Positions 1 through 8,783 of a stretch of 64,000 nucleotides of DNA are shown in pieces. Source of the stretch: DASRJW01 sp964567755 (GTDB lineage Bacteria > Krumholzibacteriota > Krumholzibacteriia > G020349025). The stretch is from the NCBI GenBank assembly GCA_964567755.1, contig CAZMNW010000023.1:62001-126000 (forward strand), read 5' to 3'. The number at the start of each line of letters is the position of its first letter. The stretch's first letter is position 1. The position numbers and the translations under genes are program-made. Under the pieces are notes generated by a model. The model was not told the origin of the DNA and made no database searches. It saw only the letters and a list, made by a program, of their open reading frames with translations.

Positions 1-2005
1 GCGGAATCGCGCACGGCGCCGCCGGCGAGAACCGCACCGCCTTGCCGCCCTCGACCACTGTGCGCCCGAGCCCGAGCGCGACAATGGCGATTCCGCCCTC
101 GGCCGTGAGGTCGAGCACCGGATAGAAGTTGAACGAGCGCGCCACGCCGGCGAAATCCGGATAGAAGTATCGTCCGTGCTGGCGGCCGACGAGCTGCTGC
201 AACACAACCGCCATTTTCTCTTCTTCCGGGCGGTAAGGCGTATTGACGAGATAGGCCTTGGCATTGCGGGAGAACGTCGAGGCGTAGACGAGCTTCACTG
301 CGGCGCAAAGATCCTCGAGACGCACCTGCGGTTCGGGGTGATTGTTCGGCAGCATGACGGTGCGATAGATGCCGGCGAAGGGCTGGTCATAGGAGTCCTC
401 GAGCAGGCTCGACGAACGTACCGCGATGGGATAGCGGATGCGCTCGACGAAGGCGCGCAGGTCCTGCATCGTCGCCTGCGACAGTCGGCCGTCGAGAAAC
501 GCGCCCGCGATCAGCTCGTCCGGCGAATCGGAAAGCGCCAGCGCCGACAGGTGATTCTCGTGCATGAACTGCTCGAAGATGTCGGTCCCGATGACCGCGG
601 CCGCAGGCACGTAGAGGCGAACGCCGTCCTGCTCGACGCCGCCCCGGCGCGCCAGCCAGGCGTTGATGAATCCCAGACCGCGCCCCTTGCCACCCATGGA
701 GCCCGTCCCGATGCGGGCGAACCCGCTCTTGGCGTCGAACTCGTGTGCGAAGTCGGCAACGACACCGCGGCGTGTCTCGGCATAGAGCTGGCTGAAGGAG
801 TCGATCAAGTACTGGCGCAGACCTTCGATGCTGGGGAACTCGTCCACCGTCACCGGTCGCATGCGTACCGCGAGCGCGAACTCCGTGCGCGCCATGCACC
901 AGTTCGAGAAATGGTTGCGCGAGGCGTGATAGCGCAGGGATTCCTCCGGCACCTGCCGCAGCATTTCCCGCATGCCGGCCAAGTTGCGGGCGCGCCCGAC
1001 CTCGCTGCCATCGGGCAGCACGAAGACAAAGTCACCGAATCCAAGGCTCGTTTCCAGGAAACGCAGGATTTCCTTGTGCAGGTGTTTCGAACCCTTGTGC
1101 AAGAAGGCGGCCCCGAGCGCATGCGCCTTCGGCGCCAGCTCGGCATCGTAGGATTGAATGAGGGCCGGCATATCCGGATCGACCTGCTTCACCCGCTGCA
1201 CGAACTCGAGCCCCGCCTCGGGCTCGATGCTGCCGCCACGCGCGAACCGCGCATCGGAGATGATGCCCAGCGTGAAAGCGCGGTACTGTTCGTAGAGCGC
1301 CCAGCCATCCTCGTACGTCTCTGCCAGCAGGATTTTGGGACGCGCCTTGAGCCGCCGCAGCCGCTGGCGCGCATTGGCCACGTCACCAATCAGCGCCTGT
1401 GTCTGTTTCATGAGCTCGGCGTAGAGGAATGGCAAGTACGTCGAGTAAAAACGCACCGAGTTCTCGATCAGGATGATCGTGCGCACGCCGGCATGGTTGG
1501 TGTCGTTCTCGACGTTTTCGCGGTCCTCGATGTACTTGATGATGGCGAGGAACAACGTCGTGTCGCCGCGCCAGACGAACACCTGATCGAAGACGTTGCC
1601 GACATTCTGGTCCTTGACGCGGCTGGCGCTGGCGGGGCTATCGGCCAGCAGCACCAATGGCAAATCCGGCCGCTTCTCCTTCAGGCTGCGACCAAACTGC
1701 AGCACGTCCATGTCGCCCAACCGCGTCATCGAGATGACGAGATCGATCGGACGCGTCTCGAGCACGTGCTGCGCCGCCTCGCCGGTCGAAACTTGGGTGA
1801 TGTGCGGGGCATGACTCAGGCGGAAATCGAGGAATTCGGCATCGAGGCTCTCGGCCAACCGCCCGTCTTCTTCCAAGATGTATGAATCGTACTGGCTGGA
1901 GACGAGCAAGACCTCGCGGATGCGAAACGGCATGAGGTCGCGAAACGCCGCATAAGTGGGGTCGTACTTCTCCCACAGACTGCCGCCTGCACTACTCCGT
2001 TCCAT
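1..2005 (-). CDS. PEP synthase/PPDK-like protein with N-terminal receiver-like domains (3' end outside window)
   Basis: The frame is open from an ATG at 2005 to the left edge (668 codons), so the C-terminus is missing. Residues ~25-120 look like a degenerate response-regulator receiver domain: the strand that normally ends in the phosphorylated Asp reads VISMTRLGDMD. A second receiver-like domain follows at ~200-310, with IISDARF and a Lys in LHKGS. The rest matches the ATP-binding half of PEP synthase or pyruvate phosphate dikinase, with a glycine-rich GSMGGKGRGLGF loop and RYPIAVRSSSLLEDS, the typical PPDK_N Arg-Ser-Ser motif. The phosphohistidine and PEP-binding domains would lie outside the window, if present. 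Proteins of this build are usually annotated only as PEP/pyruvate-binding proteins, so a role in PEP synthesis or phosphotransfer signalling is inference. A GAGG-like site lies just upstream of the start. Confidence 0.8.
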   Translation of the reverse strand, partial: MERSSAGGSLWEKYDPTYAAFRDLMPFRIREVLLVSSQYDSYILEEDGRLAESLDAEFLDFRLSHAPHITQVSTGEAAQHVLETRPIDLVISMTRLGDMDVLQFGRSLKEKRPDLPLVLLADSPASASRVKDQNVGNVFDQVFVWRGDTTLFLAIIKYIEDRENVENDTNHAGVRTIILIENSVRFYSTYLPFLYAELMKQTQALIGDVANARQRLRRLKARPKILLAETYEDGWALYEQYRAFTLGIISDARFARGGSIEPEAGLEFVQRVKQVDPDMPALIQSYDAELAPKAHALGAAFLHKGSKHLHKEILRFLETSLGFGDFVFVLPDGSEVGRARNLAGMREMLRQVPEESLRYHASRNHFSNWCMARTEFALAVRMRPVTVDEFPSIEGLRQYLIDSFSQLYAETRRGVVADFAHEFDAKSGFARIGTGSMGGKGRGLGFINAWLARRGGVEQDGVRLYVPAAAVIGTDIFEQFMHENHLSALALSDSPDELIAGAFLDGRLSQATMQDLRAFVERIRYPIAVRSSSLLEDSYDQPFAGIYRTVMLPNNHPEPQVRLEDLCAAVKLVYASTFSRNAKAYLVNTPYRPEEEKMAVVLQQLVGRQHGRYFYPDFAGVARSFNFYPVLDLTAEGGIAIVALGLGRTVVEGGKAVRFSPAAPCAIP

Positions 2006-2103
2006 GGGACCTCGGCCGGCTGCGGGCCCAAGCTTCCGGGCACGGCGATGCTAACACAGGGATGGAAGAGATTCGGGGCAGCGATGGAGTCTCCTCCGCG
2101 GCG

Positions 2104-3198
2104 TCAGGCAGCGTCGCGGAAGCTCACCAGTTTGCGTTTTTTCTCGTCCCAGAGCGCGAGATCCATGGTGCGCAGGCTGCTCCAGAGCGTCAGCACGGTG
2201 GCTTGCTCAAAGAGTGGGTTTTCGTCATGGCACTTCTGCAGCAGATAATTGGGGATGCGATGGCTCAGATGATGGACATGATGGAAGCCGATATTGCCGG
2301 TGAACCACTGCAGGATCTGTGGCAGCTTGTAATACGAGCTGCCACGAATCGCCGCGGTATAGTAGTCCCAGGCACGGTCTTTCGACCAATAGACATCCTC
2401 GAACTGGTGCTGGACATAGAACAGCCAGGTTCCGACGCTCGCCGCGACGACCAAGATGGGAATCTGCACGCTCATGAAATTCCCGAGCCCGACCGTCCAG
2501 GTCATCGCCACCGTGCCGGCAACGAGAGCCACGTTGGTCCACAGGATGCTGGCGCGTTCTCGGTCGCGCAGCGTGAACGAATCCCGCGGTGGCAAGCGGT
2601 GGAAGATCATCAGCATCAACGACGGACCAATGACGAACAGCACCAACGGGTGGCGATAGAGGCGGTACTTGAAACGCCCCCACCGAGTTTCCCGCTGGTA
2701 CTCCTCGACGGTCATCGTCCAGATGTCCCCGACGCCACGCTTTTTCAAGTCGCTGTTTGTCGCATGATGGATGGCATGCTGTTTACGCCAATGTTGATAG
2801 GGCGTAAACGTGAGAATGCCACAGATGGAACCAATGAGATCGTTGACACGCTTCCAGCGCATGAACGACGCGTGGCCGCAGTCGTGCTGGATGATGAAGA
2901 TCCGAATCAGCAAGCCCGCGGTGGGAATGGCGAGCAGGAGCGTGAGCCAGTAACTCAATTCCAGGCTGCGGTACATCAAGTACCACATCAGGAGGAAGGG
3001 AAAAACGCTGTTGCCGAGCTGCCAAATGCCCTTGCGCGTACTCGGAACCTGATAGCGCGCAACCAAGGATTTCCAGGCTGAGGTGCTCAGTGTTTTGGTA
3101 TGGAAGCGTTTAATGTGCAGTGGAAAGGCCTTCTCTCTGCTCGCCCGAACATCGCCACGCCGGAGAGACTCCCATACTCCAAGCCCGGGTGTCAACAT
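2104..3198 (-). CDS. Membrane fatty acid desaturase (DesA/delta-12 type)
   Basis: A 364-residue membrane di-iron desaturase that would insert double bonds into acyl chains of membrane lipids. The three histidine boxes of the family are visible: HDCGH at about residue 100, HWRKQHAIHH about 35 residues later, and HHVHH near residue 300. Hydrophobic membrane segments lie around residues 50-95 and 190-250. The start is uncertain. The only in-frame ATG upstream of the conserved region is at 3198 and lacks a strong ribosome site, while related proteins often begin about 25 residues later, near LSTSAWKS. The gene is divergent from the response regulator gene at 3340, with about 140 bases between. 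Control of the desaturase by that regulator, as in DesK/DesR systems, is only a guess from position. Confidence 0.9.
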   Translation of the reverse strand: MLTPGLGVWESLRRGDVRASREKAFPLHIKRFHTKTLSTSAWKSLVARYQVPSTRKGIWQLGNSVFPFLLMWYLMYRSLELSYWLTLLLAIPTAGLLIRIFIIQHDCGHASFMRWKRVNDLIGSICGILTFTPYQHWRKQHAIHHATNSDLKKRGVGDIWTMTVEEYQRETRWGRFKYRLYRHPLVLFVIGPSLMLMIFHRLPPRDSFTLRDRERASILWTNVALVAGTVAMTWTVGLGNFMSVQIPILVVAASVGTWLFYVQHQFEDVYWSKDRAWDYYTAAIRGSSYYKLPQILQWFTGNIGFHHVHHLSHRIPNYLLQKCHDENPLFEQATVLTLWSSLRTMDLALWDEKKRKLVSFRDAA

Positions 3199-3339
3199 GG
3201 GGGATCCGGCGCCTGAAGTCACGCACGGTGGTCGCTGGCCTTCGAGATGATGCAATAGTCGTTCCCGGGGGTGTCCTGCAGTGCCCGTGTCGGGCAGTCG
3301 GCTGGATTCCATATCGACGGGCCGGTAGACTCGCCATCG

Positions 3340-3990
3340 ATGCAAAAGCCAATCCGCATCTTCCTTGCCGACGATCACATCTTGTTGCGCGAAGCCCTGG
3401 GATGCTTCCTCGGCGCGATCCCCGATTTCCTGGTCGTCGGTGCAGCCGGCACGGGTCACGAGACGATCGATCGTCTGCCGGCGCTGGACCCCGATGTCGC
3501 CGTGCTCGACATCGTCATGCCGGGATTGAATGGGATCGAAACGACACGCTGGCTGCGCGAGAACCACCCGCGTACCGAAGTCGTCATCCTGACCGGACAT
3601 CACAACGAAGCCTACGAGCGCGAGTGCTTCGAGGTCGGTGCGCGCGGCTATGTTCTCAAGGGCGAGGAGTCGATGCACCTCGTGGCCGCCATCCGTCACG
3701 CCGCACGCGGTGACTACTATCTTTCGGGAGCCGCGGGGCGAGATGTCATTGCCGAATACGTCAAACCGTGGGTGGCGCGCCAACCGCCCGGTGGCGTCCT
3801 CACCGCGCGCGAGCGCCAGCTCGCGATCTTGATCTCGGACGGCTATTCCTCGAAGGAAATCGCCACCTTGCTCAACATCAGCGTCAAGACCGTCGAAACT
3901 CATCGCGCCGCGCTCATGCGCAAGCTCGGTGCCCGCAACGTCACCGACGTGGTGAAGTATTGCATCCGCAACGAATGGGTCGAGCCCTAG
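3340..3990 (+). CDS. NarL/FixJ-family response regulator
   Basis: This 216-residue two-domain regulator has a receiver domain (~4-120) and a LuxR-type helix-turn-helix (~150-212). The acidic pocket D11-D12, the probable phospho-accepting D57 (in VAVLDIVMPG) and the conserved K107 (in GYVLKGEE) are all present, so it should be phosphorylatable. The DNA-binding part carries the usual LTAREROLAILI-like start (here LTARERQLAILI) and KEIATLLNISVKTVETH. No sensor kinase is next to it, so it is an orphan in this window. It is divergent from the desaturase gene and reads toward gdhA, about 180 bases away. The start ATG at 3340 is chosen because it leaves the standard short N-terminus before the first beta strand. 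Confidence 0.9.
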   Translation: MQKPIRIFLADDHILLREALGCFLGAIPDFLVVGAAGTGHETIDRLPALDPDVAVLDIVMPGLNGIETTRWLRENHPRTEVVILTGHHNEAYERECFEVGARGYVLKGEESMHLVAAIRHAARGDYYLSGAAGRDVIAEYVKPWVARQPPGGVLTARERQLAILISDGYSSKEIATLLNISVKTVETHRAALMRKLGARNVTDVVKYCIRNEWVEP

Positions 3991-4167
3991 AGCCACGCCA
4001 TCGCCTGGCGACCGCGATCGATTGGCGTCGATCGAACCCCGGGCGCAGCTCGGCCTACACACTTCCCCGGACCCCATCTCAGGGGTTTCATGGATGGTCG
4101 TTCCGCTCGCAAGAGCCTAGCGTACGGAGGGTTCGACCGACCGGTCACCCAGGGAGGGTTTCCAGAC

Positions 4168-5529
4168 ATGAACGGTTACGTCACCAAGCTCATGGCCGAG
4201 GTCAAGTCCAAGAATCCTGCGGAACCCGAGTTCCACCAGGCGGTGCACGAGGTGGCCGAATCGTTGGCGCTCGTCTTCGAGCGCCATCCCGAATACCGCA
4301 AGGCCAAGATCCTCGAGCGCATCATCGAACCAGAGCGAGTCCTCATGTTCCGCGTCCCCTGGGTGGACGACCAGGGCAATGTGCAGGTCAACCGCGGCTT
4401 CCGCATCGAGATGAACAGCGCCATCGGCCCATACAAGGGGGGCCTGCGCTTCCATCCGTCGGTCAACCTCGGCATCCTCAAGTTTCTCGCCTTCGAACAG
4501 GTGTTCAAGAACTCGCTCACGACCTTGCCCATGGGCGGCGGCAAGGGCGGCTCCGACTTCGACCCGAAGGCCAAGAGCGACAACGAGGTCATGCGTTTTT
4601 GTCAGAGCTTCATGACCGAGCTGCAACGCCACATCGGTCCGGACACGGACGTGCCCGCTGGCGACATCGGCGTCGGCGGCCGTGAGATCGGTTACCTCTT
4701 CGGCCAATACAAGCGCCTGCGCAACGAGTTCACCGGCGTGCTCACCGGCAAGGGCCTCAATTGGGGCGGTTCGTTGATCCGGCCCGAGGCCACCGGCTAC
4801 GGCGCCGTCTACTTCGCCGACGAGATGCTCAAGACACGCAAGGAATCTCTCGAAGGTAAGATCGCGCTCGTGTCGGGGAGCGGCAACGTCGCGCAGTACA
4901 CCATCGAGAAGCTGCTCGATCTCGGCGCCAAACCGGTGACGATGAGCGATTCCGGTGGCTACATCTACGACCCCGAGGGCATCGGGCGTGACAAGCTCGC
5001 CTTCCTCCTCGAGCTCAAGAACGTGCGCCGTGGCCGGGTCACAGAGTACAGCGACAAGTTCAAGAGCGCGCGCTATGTCCCCATCGATCCGAAGCTCGAC
5101 CACAACCCGATGTGGGACATCAAAGCGCAGTGCGCTTTCCCGAGCGCGACACAGAACGAGATCAACGGCAAGGATGCCGCCAACCTGCTGAGCCAAGGGG
5201 TCTATGTCGTGTCCGAGGGCGCCAACATGCCGTCGTCGCCCGAGGCGATGAAGCTCTTCCTCGACCACAAGATTCTCTACGGACCGGCCAAGGCAGCCAA
5301 CGCCGGTGGCGTGGCCACGTCGGGGCTCGAGATGTCGCAGAACAGCATGCGTCTCAACTGGAGCCGCGACGAGGTCGACACCAAGCTGCACGGCATCATG
5401 ATCGAGATTCACAAGAACTGCTTCGAGACGGCGCAGCGCTTCGGCTCGCCGGGAAATCTGGTGAACGGCGCCAACATCGCCGGCTTCCTCAAGGTCGCCA
5501 ACGCGATGATGGACCAAGGCGTCGTCTGA
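4168..5529 (+). CDS. gdhA: Glutamate dehydrogenase (NADP-type, GdhA family)
   Basis: A 453-residue enzyme, the normal length for the hexameric bacterial family, catalysing reversible reductive amination of 2-oxoglutarate to glutamate in the cytoplasm. The substrate-binding block GPYKGGLRFHPSVN and the catalytic-lysine block PMGGGKGGSDFDP are intact. The Rossmann region carries VSGSGNVAQY, and the C-terminus contains GPAKAANAGGVATSGLEM, typical of GdhA. The NADP preference is from family resemblance, not proved here. A strong AGGGAGGG site lies 9 bases before the ATG at 4168, so the in-frame ATG at 4090 is rejected. A strong hairpin terminator follows, so it is probably transcribed alone. Confidence 0.96.
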   Translation: MNGYVTKLMAEVKSKNPAEPEFHQAVHEVAESLALVFERHPEYRKAKILERIIEPERVLMFRVPWVDDQGNVQVNRGFRIEMNSAIGPYKGGLRFHPSVNLGILKFLAFEQVFKNSLTTLPMGGGKGGSDFDPKAKSDNEVMRFCQSFMTELQRHIGPDTDVPAGDIGVGGREIGYLFGQYKRLRNEFTGVLTGKGLNWGGSLIRPEATGYGAVYFADEMLKTRKESLEGKIALVSGSGNVAQYTIEKLLDLGAKPVTMSDSGGYIYDPEGIGRDKLAFLLELKNVRRGRVTEYSDKFKSARYVPIDPKLDHNPMWDIKAQCAFPSATQNEINGKDAANLLSQGVYVVSEGANMPSSPEAMKLFLDHKILYGPAKAANAGGVATSGLEMSQNSMRLNWSRDEVDTKLHGIMIEIHKNCFETAQRFGSPGNLVNGANIAGFLKVANAMMDQGVV

Positions 5530-5550
5530 CACACCGATTCGCTGTCGACA

Positions 5551-5582
5551 ACGGGGCAGGAGATTTCCTGCCCCGTTTCGTT
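5551..5582 (+). terminator. Rho-independent terminator of gdhA
   Basis: A perfect 10-bp stem ACGGGGCAGG / CCTGCCCCGT with a 6-base loop, followed by a T-rich tail (TTCGTTT). It begins 22 bases after the gdhA stop, and the convergent higA gene ends at 5591. Confidence 0.85.
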
Positions 5583-5590
5583 TGCCTGCC

Positions 5591-5878
5591 CTACCCAGCT
5601 CTTCGCAGCCGGGACACGGCGCGCGTCGGACGACTCCGCGCCAGGTCATATCCCGCCTGAAGATTGAGCCAGAACTCTGGCGTCGTGGCGAAGGCCTGCC
5701 CAAGCAGCCAGGCCGTCTCCGGCGTGACCCCTCGCTTGCCGCGAATGAGCTCGTTGATTCTTTGCACCGAAACTCCCAGGTGCTCAGCCAAAGCCACCTG
5801 GGTGATTTCGAGAGGGACCAGGAACTCCTCCTCGAGGACTTCGCCTGGATGAGTTGGGATGCGGTGGCTCGGAATCAT
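5591..5878 (-). CDS. higA: HigA-family antitoxin (Xre/Cro-type)
   Basis: A 95-residue protein that opens with the HigA signature HPGEVLEEEFL and contains a Cro/C1 helix-turn-helix (TQVALAEHLGVSVQRINELI), followed by RGVTPETAWLLGQAF and EFWLNLQ, all typical of HigA. In the usual system it binds and neutralises the HigB RNase and represses their shared promoter. Here the toxin gene just upstream survives only as a short tail (5896-5958), so this antitoxin is orphaned. It may still act as a repressor, or it may be decaying. The start at 5878 is the first ATG after the higB stop. Confidence 0.88.
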   Translation of the reverse strand: MIPSHRIPTHPGEVLEEEFLVPLEITQVALAEHLGVSVQRINELIRGKRGVTPETAWLLGQAFATTPEFWLNLQAGYDLARSRPTRAVSRLRRAG

Positions 5879-5895
5879 GAGTCCTTGTGCTTTGG

Positions 5896-5958
5896 CTAAT
5901 GGTAGTCCGTCAGACGGACATCCTGGGCATCCGCTCCAGACCAGCGGAACACGATGCG
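5896..5958 (-). pseudogene. higB: Truncated higB toxin remnant (C-terminal ~20 codons)
   Basis: Reading leftward, the bases encode RIVFRWSGADAQDVRLTDYH and a TAG stop. This lines up with the end of RelE/HigB toxins (R-I-C-F-R-W ... D-A-x-D-V-E-I-x-D-Y-H). The stop lies 17 bases before the higA start, the normal higB-higA arrangement. Upstream the homology ends and the frame runs back into the TGA of the radical SAM gene (5980-5982), so the rest of the toxin has been deleted. Only seven codons separate that stop from the remnant, in the same frame. Confidence 0.75.
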
Positions 5959-5979
5959 CGAGGCAGTAGGCATCTGGCT

Positions 5980-7476
5980 TCAGCTGGCGACTGCGGCGGC
6001 GATGCGTTCTGCCACGGGTGTGCCGGCGCGCTGCCAGGTCTCCCAGTCGCGGGGGGCGAGCGTCGTCTGCTGGGAGACCGGGTCGACGAGGCTGAGCTGA
6101 TGGTGCTTGCTGTTGCGCAGGGATCGCCAGACTTTCCATAGCTGTTGCGGCGCGAGACCCGGCACGTTGGCGATGATGCGGTCGAGACGGCGCAACGGGT
6201 TGTAGAACTGCAGGTATGCCTTGCGCAGCTTGCTCTCGATGACCGGGCCGGGCAAAGAGTCGCGGTGGAACACCACTTTGCCGCCGGTGAAATTCGCCCA
6301 GTCGTTGTCGAAAATGCGGCTCTTGTTGCGTTTCCAATCCGTCGTGCCCGGAAAAGGCGTCAGAACCGAGAACTGCGCCTGGTGCGCGTTCAGAGTCTTG
6401 GCGTAGGTAATGGTGCGTTCCAGATCGTCCTCGGTTTCCGATTCCATCCCGAGGATGAATGCCGTGAGCGAGCGGATGCCGTTGGCACGCAGCAATTCCA
6501 CGGCGCGCACACCGGTGTCGAGGCTCATCTTCTTGCGCCAATGCTTGAGCACGTGCTCGTTGCCGGATTCCAGGCCCAGGAACACGTTCGAGCATCCGGC
6601 CTGCGCCATGTGCTCGACGAGATCCGGGTGCTTGACCAGGATGTCGGCGCGCGACTGGCACCACCAATGAAACTCAAGACCGCGTTCGATGATCTCGGCG
6701 CACAATTCGTGCACGCGAACCACGTTGGTGGTGAACAGATCATCGACGAACAGCACGCCGCCAAAACCGTAGTCCTGCTCGAGCTGTTCCATCTCGTCCA
6801 CGGCTTGCACGACGTCCCGCGAGCGCCATTTGCGCTTCTGGTACAGCGTCGGGACCGAGCAGAACGTGCAGTCGTAAGGACAGCCGCGGCTCGTGATCAT
6901 CGTCGTCACCGGCCGGCCGCGCAGACGCGTGACCTTGTACGGCTCCATGTTCAGCAGGTGCCGTGCTGGGCGTGGCAGATCGTCGACCGTGCGAACGTCG
7001 GGGATCTGCGGATTGTCGATGACGGTCCGCCGCGCCGGATCGTACCAAGACAAGCTCGGGACCGATCTCGGGTCGAAGCGGCTGCCCTGCTCTTGCAGAT
7101 TGCGCGCGAGGATGGCCGCTGCCTGCTCGCCTTCGCCGCGGATGACGAAATCGACGCAGTCGATTCGACATGTCGTTTGCGCCGTGAAGGTGACGTGCGT
7201 GCCGCCGAGGACCGTGCGACACCCGGCTTCGTGCGCCCGCTCTGCGTACCCGAGCGCCTCTGAATATTGGGGCGTCGTGCAGGTGATCCCAACCAGATCG
7301 TAGCCGTCGTAGGTCTCCGGGCCATCGTAGAACGACATGTCACGAACCTCGACGTCGTGACCTTCGGCGTCGAGTTTGCCGGCGACGTAGAGCAGACCGA
7401 GGGGTGGGATGATCACGCGAGCGGCGTGATACAGATCGTTGAGGGGTGGGCTCACCAGGAGAATCTTCATCGGCAC
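5980..7476 (-). CDS. B12-binding-type radical SAM protein
   Basis: This 498-residue protein has an N-terminal cobalamin-binding-like Rossmann domain (~4-140, starting KILLVSPPLN with GGTHVTF later) and a radical SAM core. The cluster motif is canonical CX3CX2C at C199-C203-C206 (GCPYDCTFC). The order matches BchE/HpnP/methyltransferase-like class B enzymes. The classic DxHxxG cobalamin motif is not evident, which is common in this class. Substrate unknown: methyl transfer or ring chemistry on lipids, hopanoids or small molecules are all possible. The first codons read ATG-CCG-ATG, so the start may be 7476 or 7470. Its 3' end abuts the higB remnant, which suggests a deletion junction just behind it. 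Confidence 0.85.
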   Translation of the reverse strand: MPMKILLVSPPLNDLYHAARVIIPPLGLLYVAGKLDAEGHDVEVRDMSFYDGPETYDGYDLVGITCTTPQYSEALGYAERAHEAGCRTVLGGTHVTFTAQTTCRIDCVDFVIRGEGEQAAAILARNLQEQGSRFDPRSVPSLSWYDPARRTVIDNPQIPDVRTVDDLPRPARHLLNMEPYKVTRLRGRPVTTMITSRGCPYDCTFCSVPTLYQKRKWRSRDVVQAVDEMEQLEQDYGFGGVLFVDDLFTTNVVRVHELCAEIIERGLEFHWWCQSRADILVKHPDLVEHMAQAGCSNVFLGLESGNEHVLKHWRKKMSLDTGVRAVELLRANGIRSLTAFILGMESETEDDLERTITYAKTLNAHQAQFSVLTPFPGTTDWKRNKSRIFDNDWANFTGGKVVFHRDSLPGPVIESKLRKAYLQFYNPLRRLDRIIANVPGLAPQQLWKVWRSLRNSKHHQLSLVDPVSQQTTLAPRDWETWQRAGTPVAERIAAAVAS

Positions 7477-7587
7477 CCCGATGCACGAACCGGGCTCCCG
7501 AGGCGTCCAAGAGCGAGCGCCATCATCCCACTTTCCCGGTGGGCTGACAATCGTCTTCCGGTTGGGGGGGTGAAGCGCCCGCGTGCC

Positions 7588-8628
7588 TCAGCTGCCGTAC
7601 TCGACAGGGGTGACGGGAAGCTCCAACTTCTCCGGGCCGCGCAAAAACGTGAGCGTGATCGAGCGCACGAGCGGCCATTCCGTCAGGTATCGCAGCAGAT
7701 CGTCGATGCCACGCACGGGCTCGCCATTCAAAGCGATGAGGAGATCGCCCTCACGGAGCCCGGCCCGCGCGGCGGGTCCGCCCTTCTCCAGAGAAACGAT
7801 CTCAATTGCCGTCTCCTCGGTGAGCGCGTGGTGGCGCACGCGACGCCGATCGATGGGACGGTCCTGGCCCGCGACGCCGATGCGGCCACGCCGGACGCGG
7901 CCGTGAACCAGCAGCTGTGGCAAGGTCCACCGTGCCGTGTTGGCGGGAATGGCGAAGCCCATGCCTTGGGCGATGGCGATGATCGCCGTGTTGATGCCGA
8001 TCACACCACCCTTCGAATCGAGCAGCGGCCCACCCGAGCTGCCGGGGTTGAGCGGCGCCGTGTGCTGCACGATGTTCTCGATGAGCCGTCCATCTTGGCT
8101 GCGTAGCGCGCGGCCCAGTGCGCTCACGACTCCCGTGGACACCGTGGATTGGAACCCGAGCGGATTTCCCATGGCGATCACCAGCTGACCCACTTGCAAC
8201 GCCGAGGAGTCAGCGAGGTTCGCGAACGCGAGACCGGCGCGCTCGCAACGCAATACCGCGAGATCCGTCGCCGGATCGTCGCCGACCAGCGTTGCCTGCG
8301 CCGTGGTGCCGTCATTGAACACGGTGGTGATGCGGCCATCGCCCTGGATCACGTGGCTGTTGGTGAGCACGTAACCGTCGGGGGTTATGACAATGCCGGA
8401 GCCAGAGCCGGAGCGTCGCCGGGTTCCGGCCTGGCGCGGACCGATATGGACGCTCACCACAGCGGGGCCCACGGCAGCGACCACACCCACGACCGCACGC
8501 GAATAAGCGTCGAGCAATTCCGCATCGCTCGGGCGCGGCCCTTCGATTTCCGCATGTGCGTACTCGCGATCAGATCGCGAATTTCCGACCCATTGCATCG
8601 GGATGATATTGTCTCGCCGCCGCTTCAT
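7588..8628 (-). CDS. HtrA/DegP-like serine protease with PDZ domain
   Basis: A 346-residue trypsin-fold protease (~55-245) followed by one PDZ domain (~250-340, with GPAARAGLREGDLLIALNG). The catalytic triad is visible: His in LTNSHVI, Asp in ATDLAVL, Ser in NPGSSGGPLL. Family members degrade or refold damaged envelope proteins. Unlike those, no signal peptide or membrane segment precedes the protease domain: the N-terminus is basic then hydrophilic (MKRRRDNIIP). It may therefore be cytoplasmic, or the export signal may have been lost. The start at 8628 is preferred because GAGAGG lies about 5 bases upstream. The same frame continues to 8694 with no better site. Confidence 0.88.
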   Translation of the reverse strand: MKRRRDNIIPMQWVGNSRSDREYAHAEIEGPRPSDAELLDAYSRAVVGVVAAVGPAVVSVHIGPRQAGTRRRSGSGSGIVITPDGYVLTNSHVIQGDGRITTVFNDGTTAQATLVGDDPATDLAVLRCERAGLAFANLADSSALQVGQLVIAMGNPLGFQSTVSTGVVSALGRALRSQDGRLIENIVQHTAPLNPGSSGGPLLDSKGGVIGINTAIIAIAQGMGFAIPANTARWTLPQLLVHGRVRRGRIGVAGQDRPIDRRRVRHHALTEETAIEIVSLEKGGPAARAGLREGDLLIALNGEPVRGIDDLLRYLTEWPLVRSITLTFLRGPEKLELPVTPVEYGS

Positions 8629-8783
8629 GCGCGCCTCTCGGCCAATGGTCATGCGCCTTGCCGCAGAGCCCCCGGGGGCCGCATCGGGCCACACGGGGCA
8701 CTGACAATTCTAACCCTCCTACGTCGGGACGGGCAGTCCGGTTCCCCCCGGCAAGCCCTTTGAAGCCGCGGAGGCCATGCCCC

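Noticed and set aside
176..1885. Rightward 569-codon open frame
   Set aside because: It is antisense to the PEP-synthase-like gene, which shows clear domain motifs on the other strand. Long antisense frames are expected in GC-rich DNA.
4117..5703. Leftward 528-codon open frame over gdhA
   Set aside because: Antisense to glutamate dehydrogenase with intact catalytic motifs.
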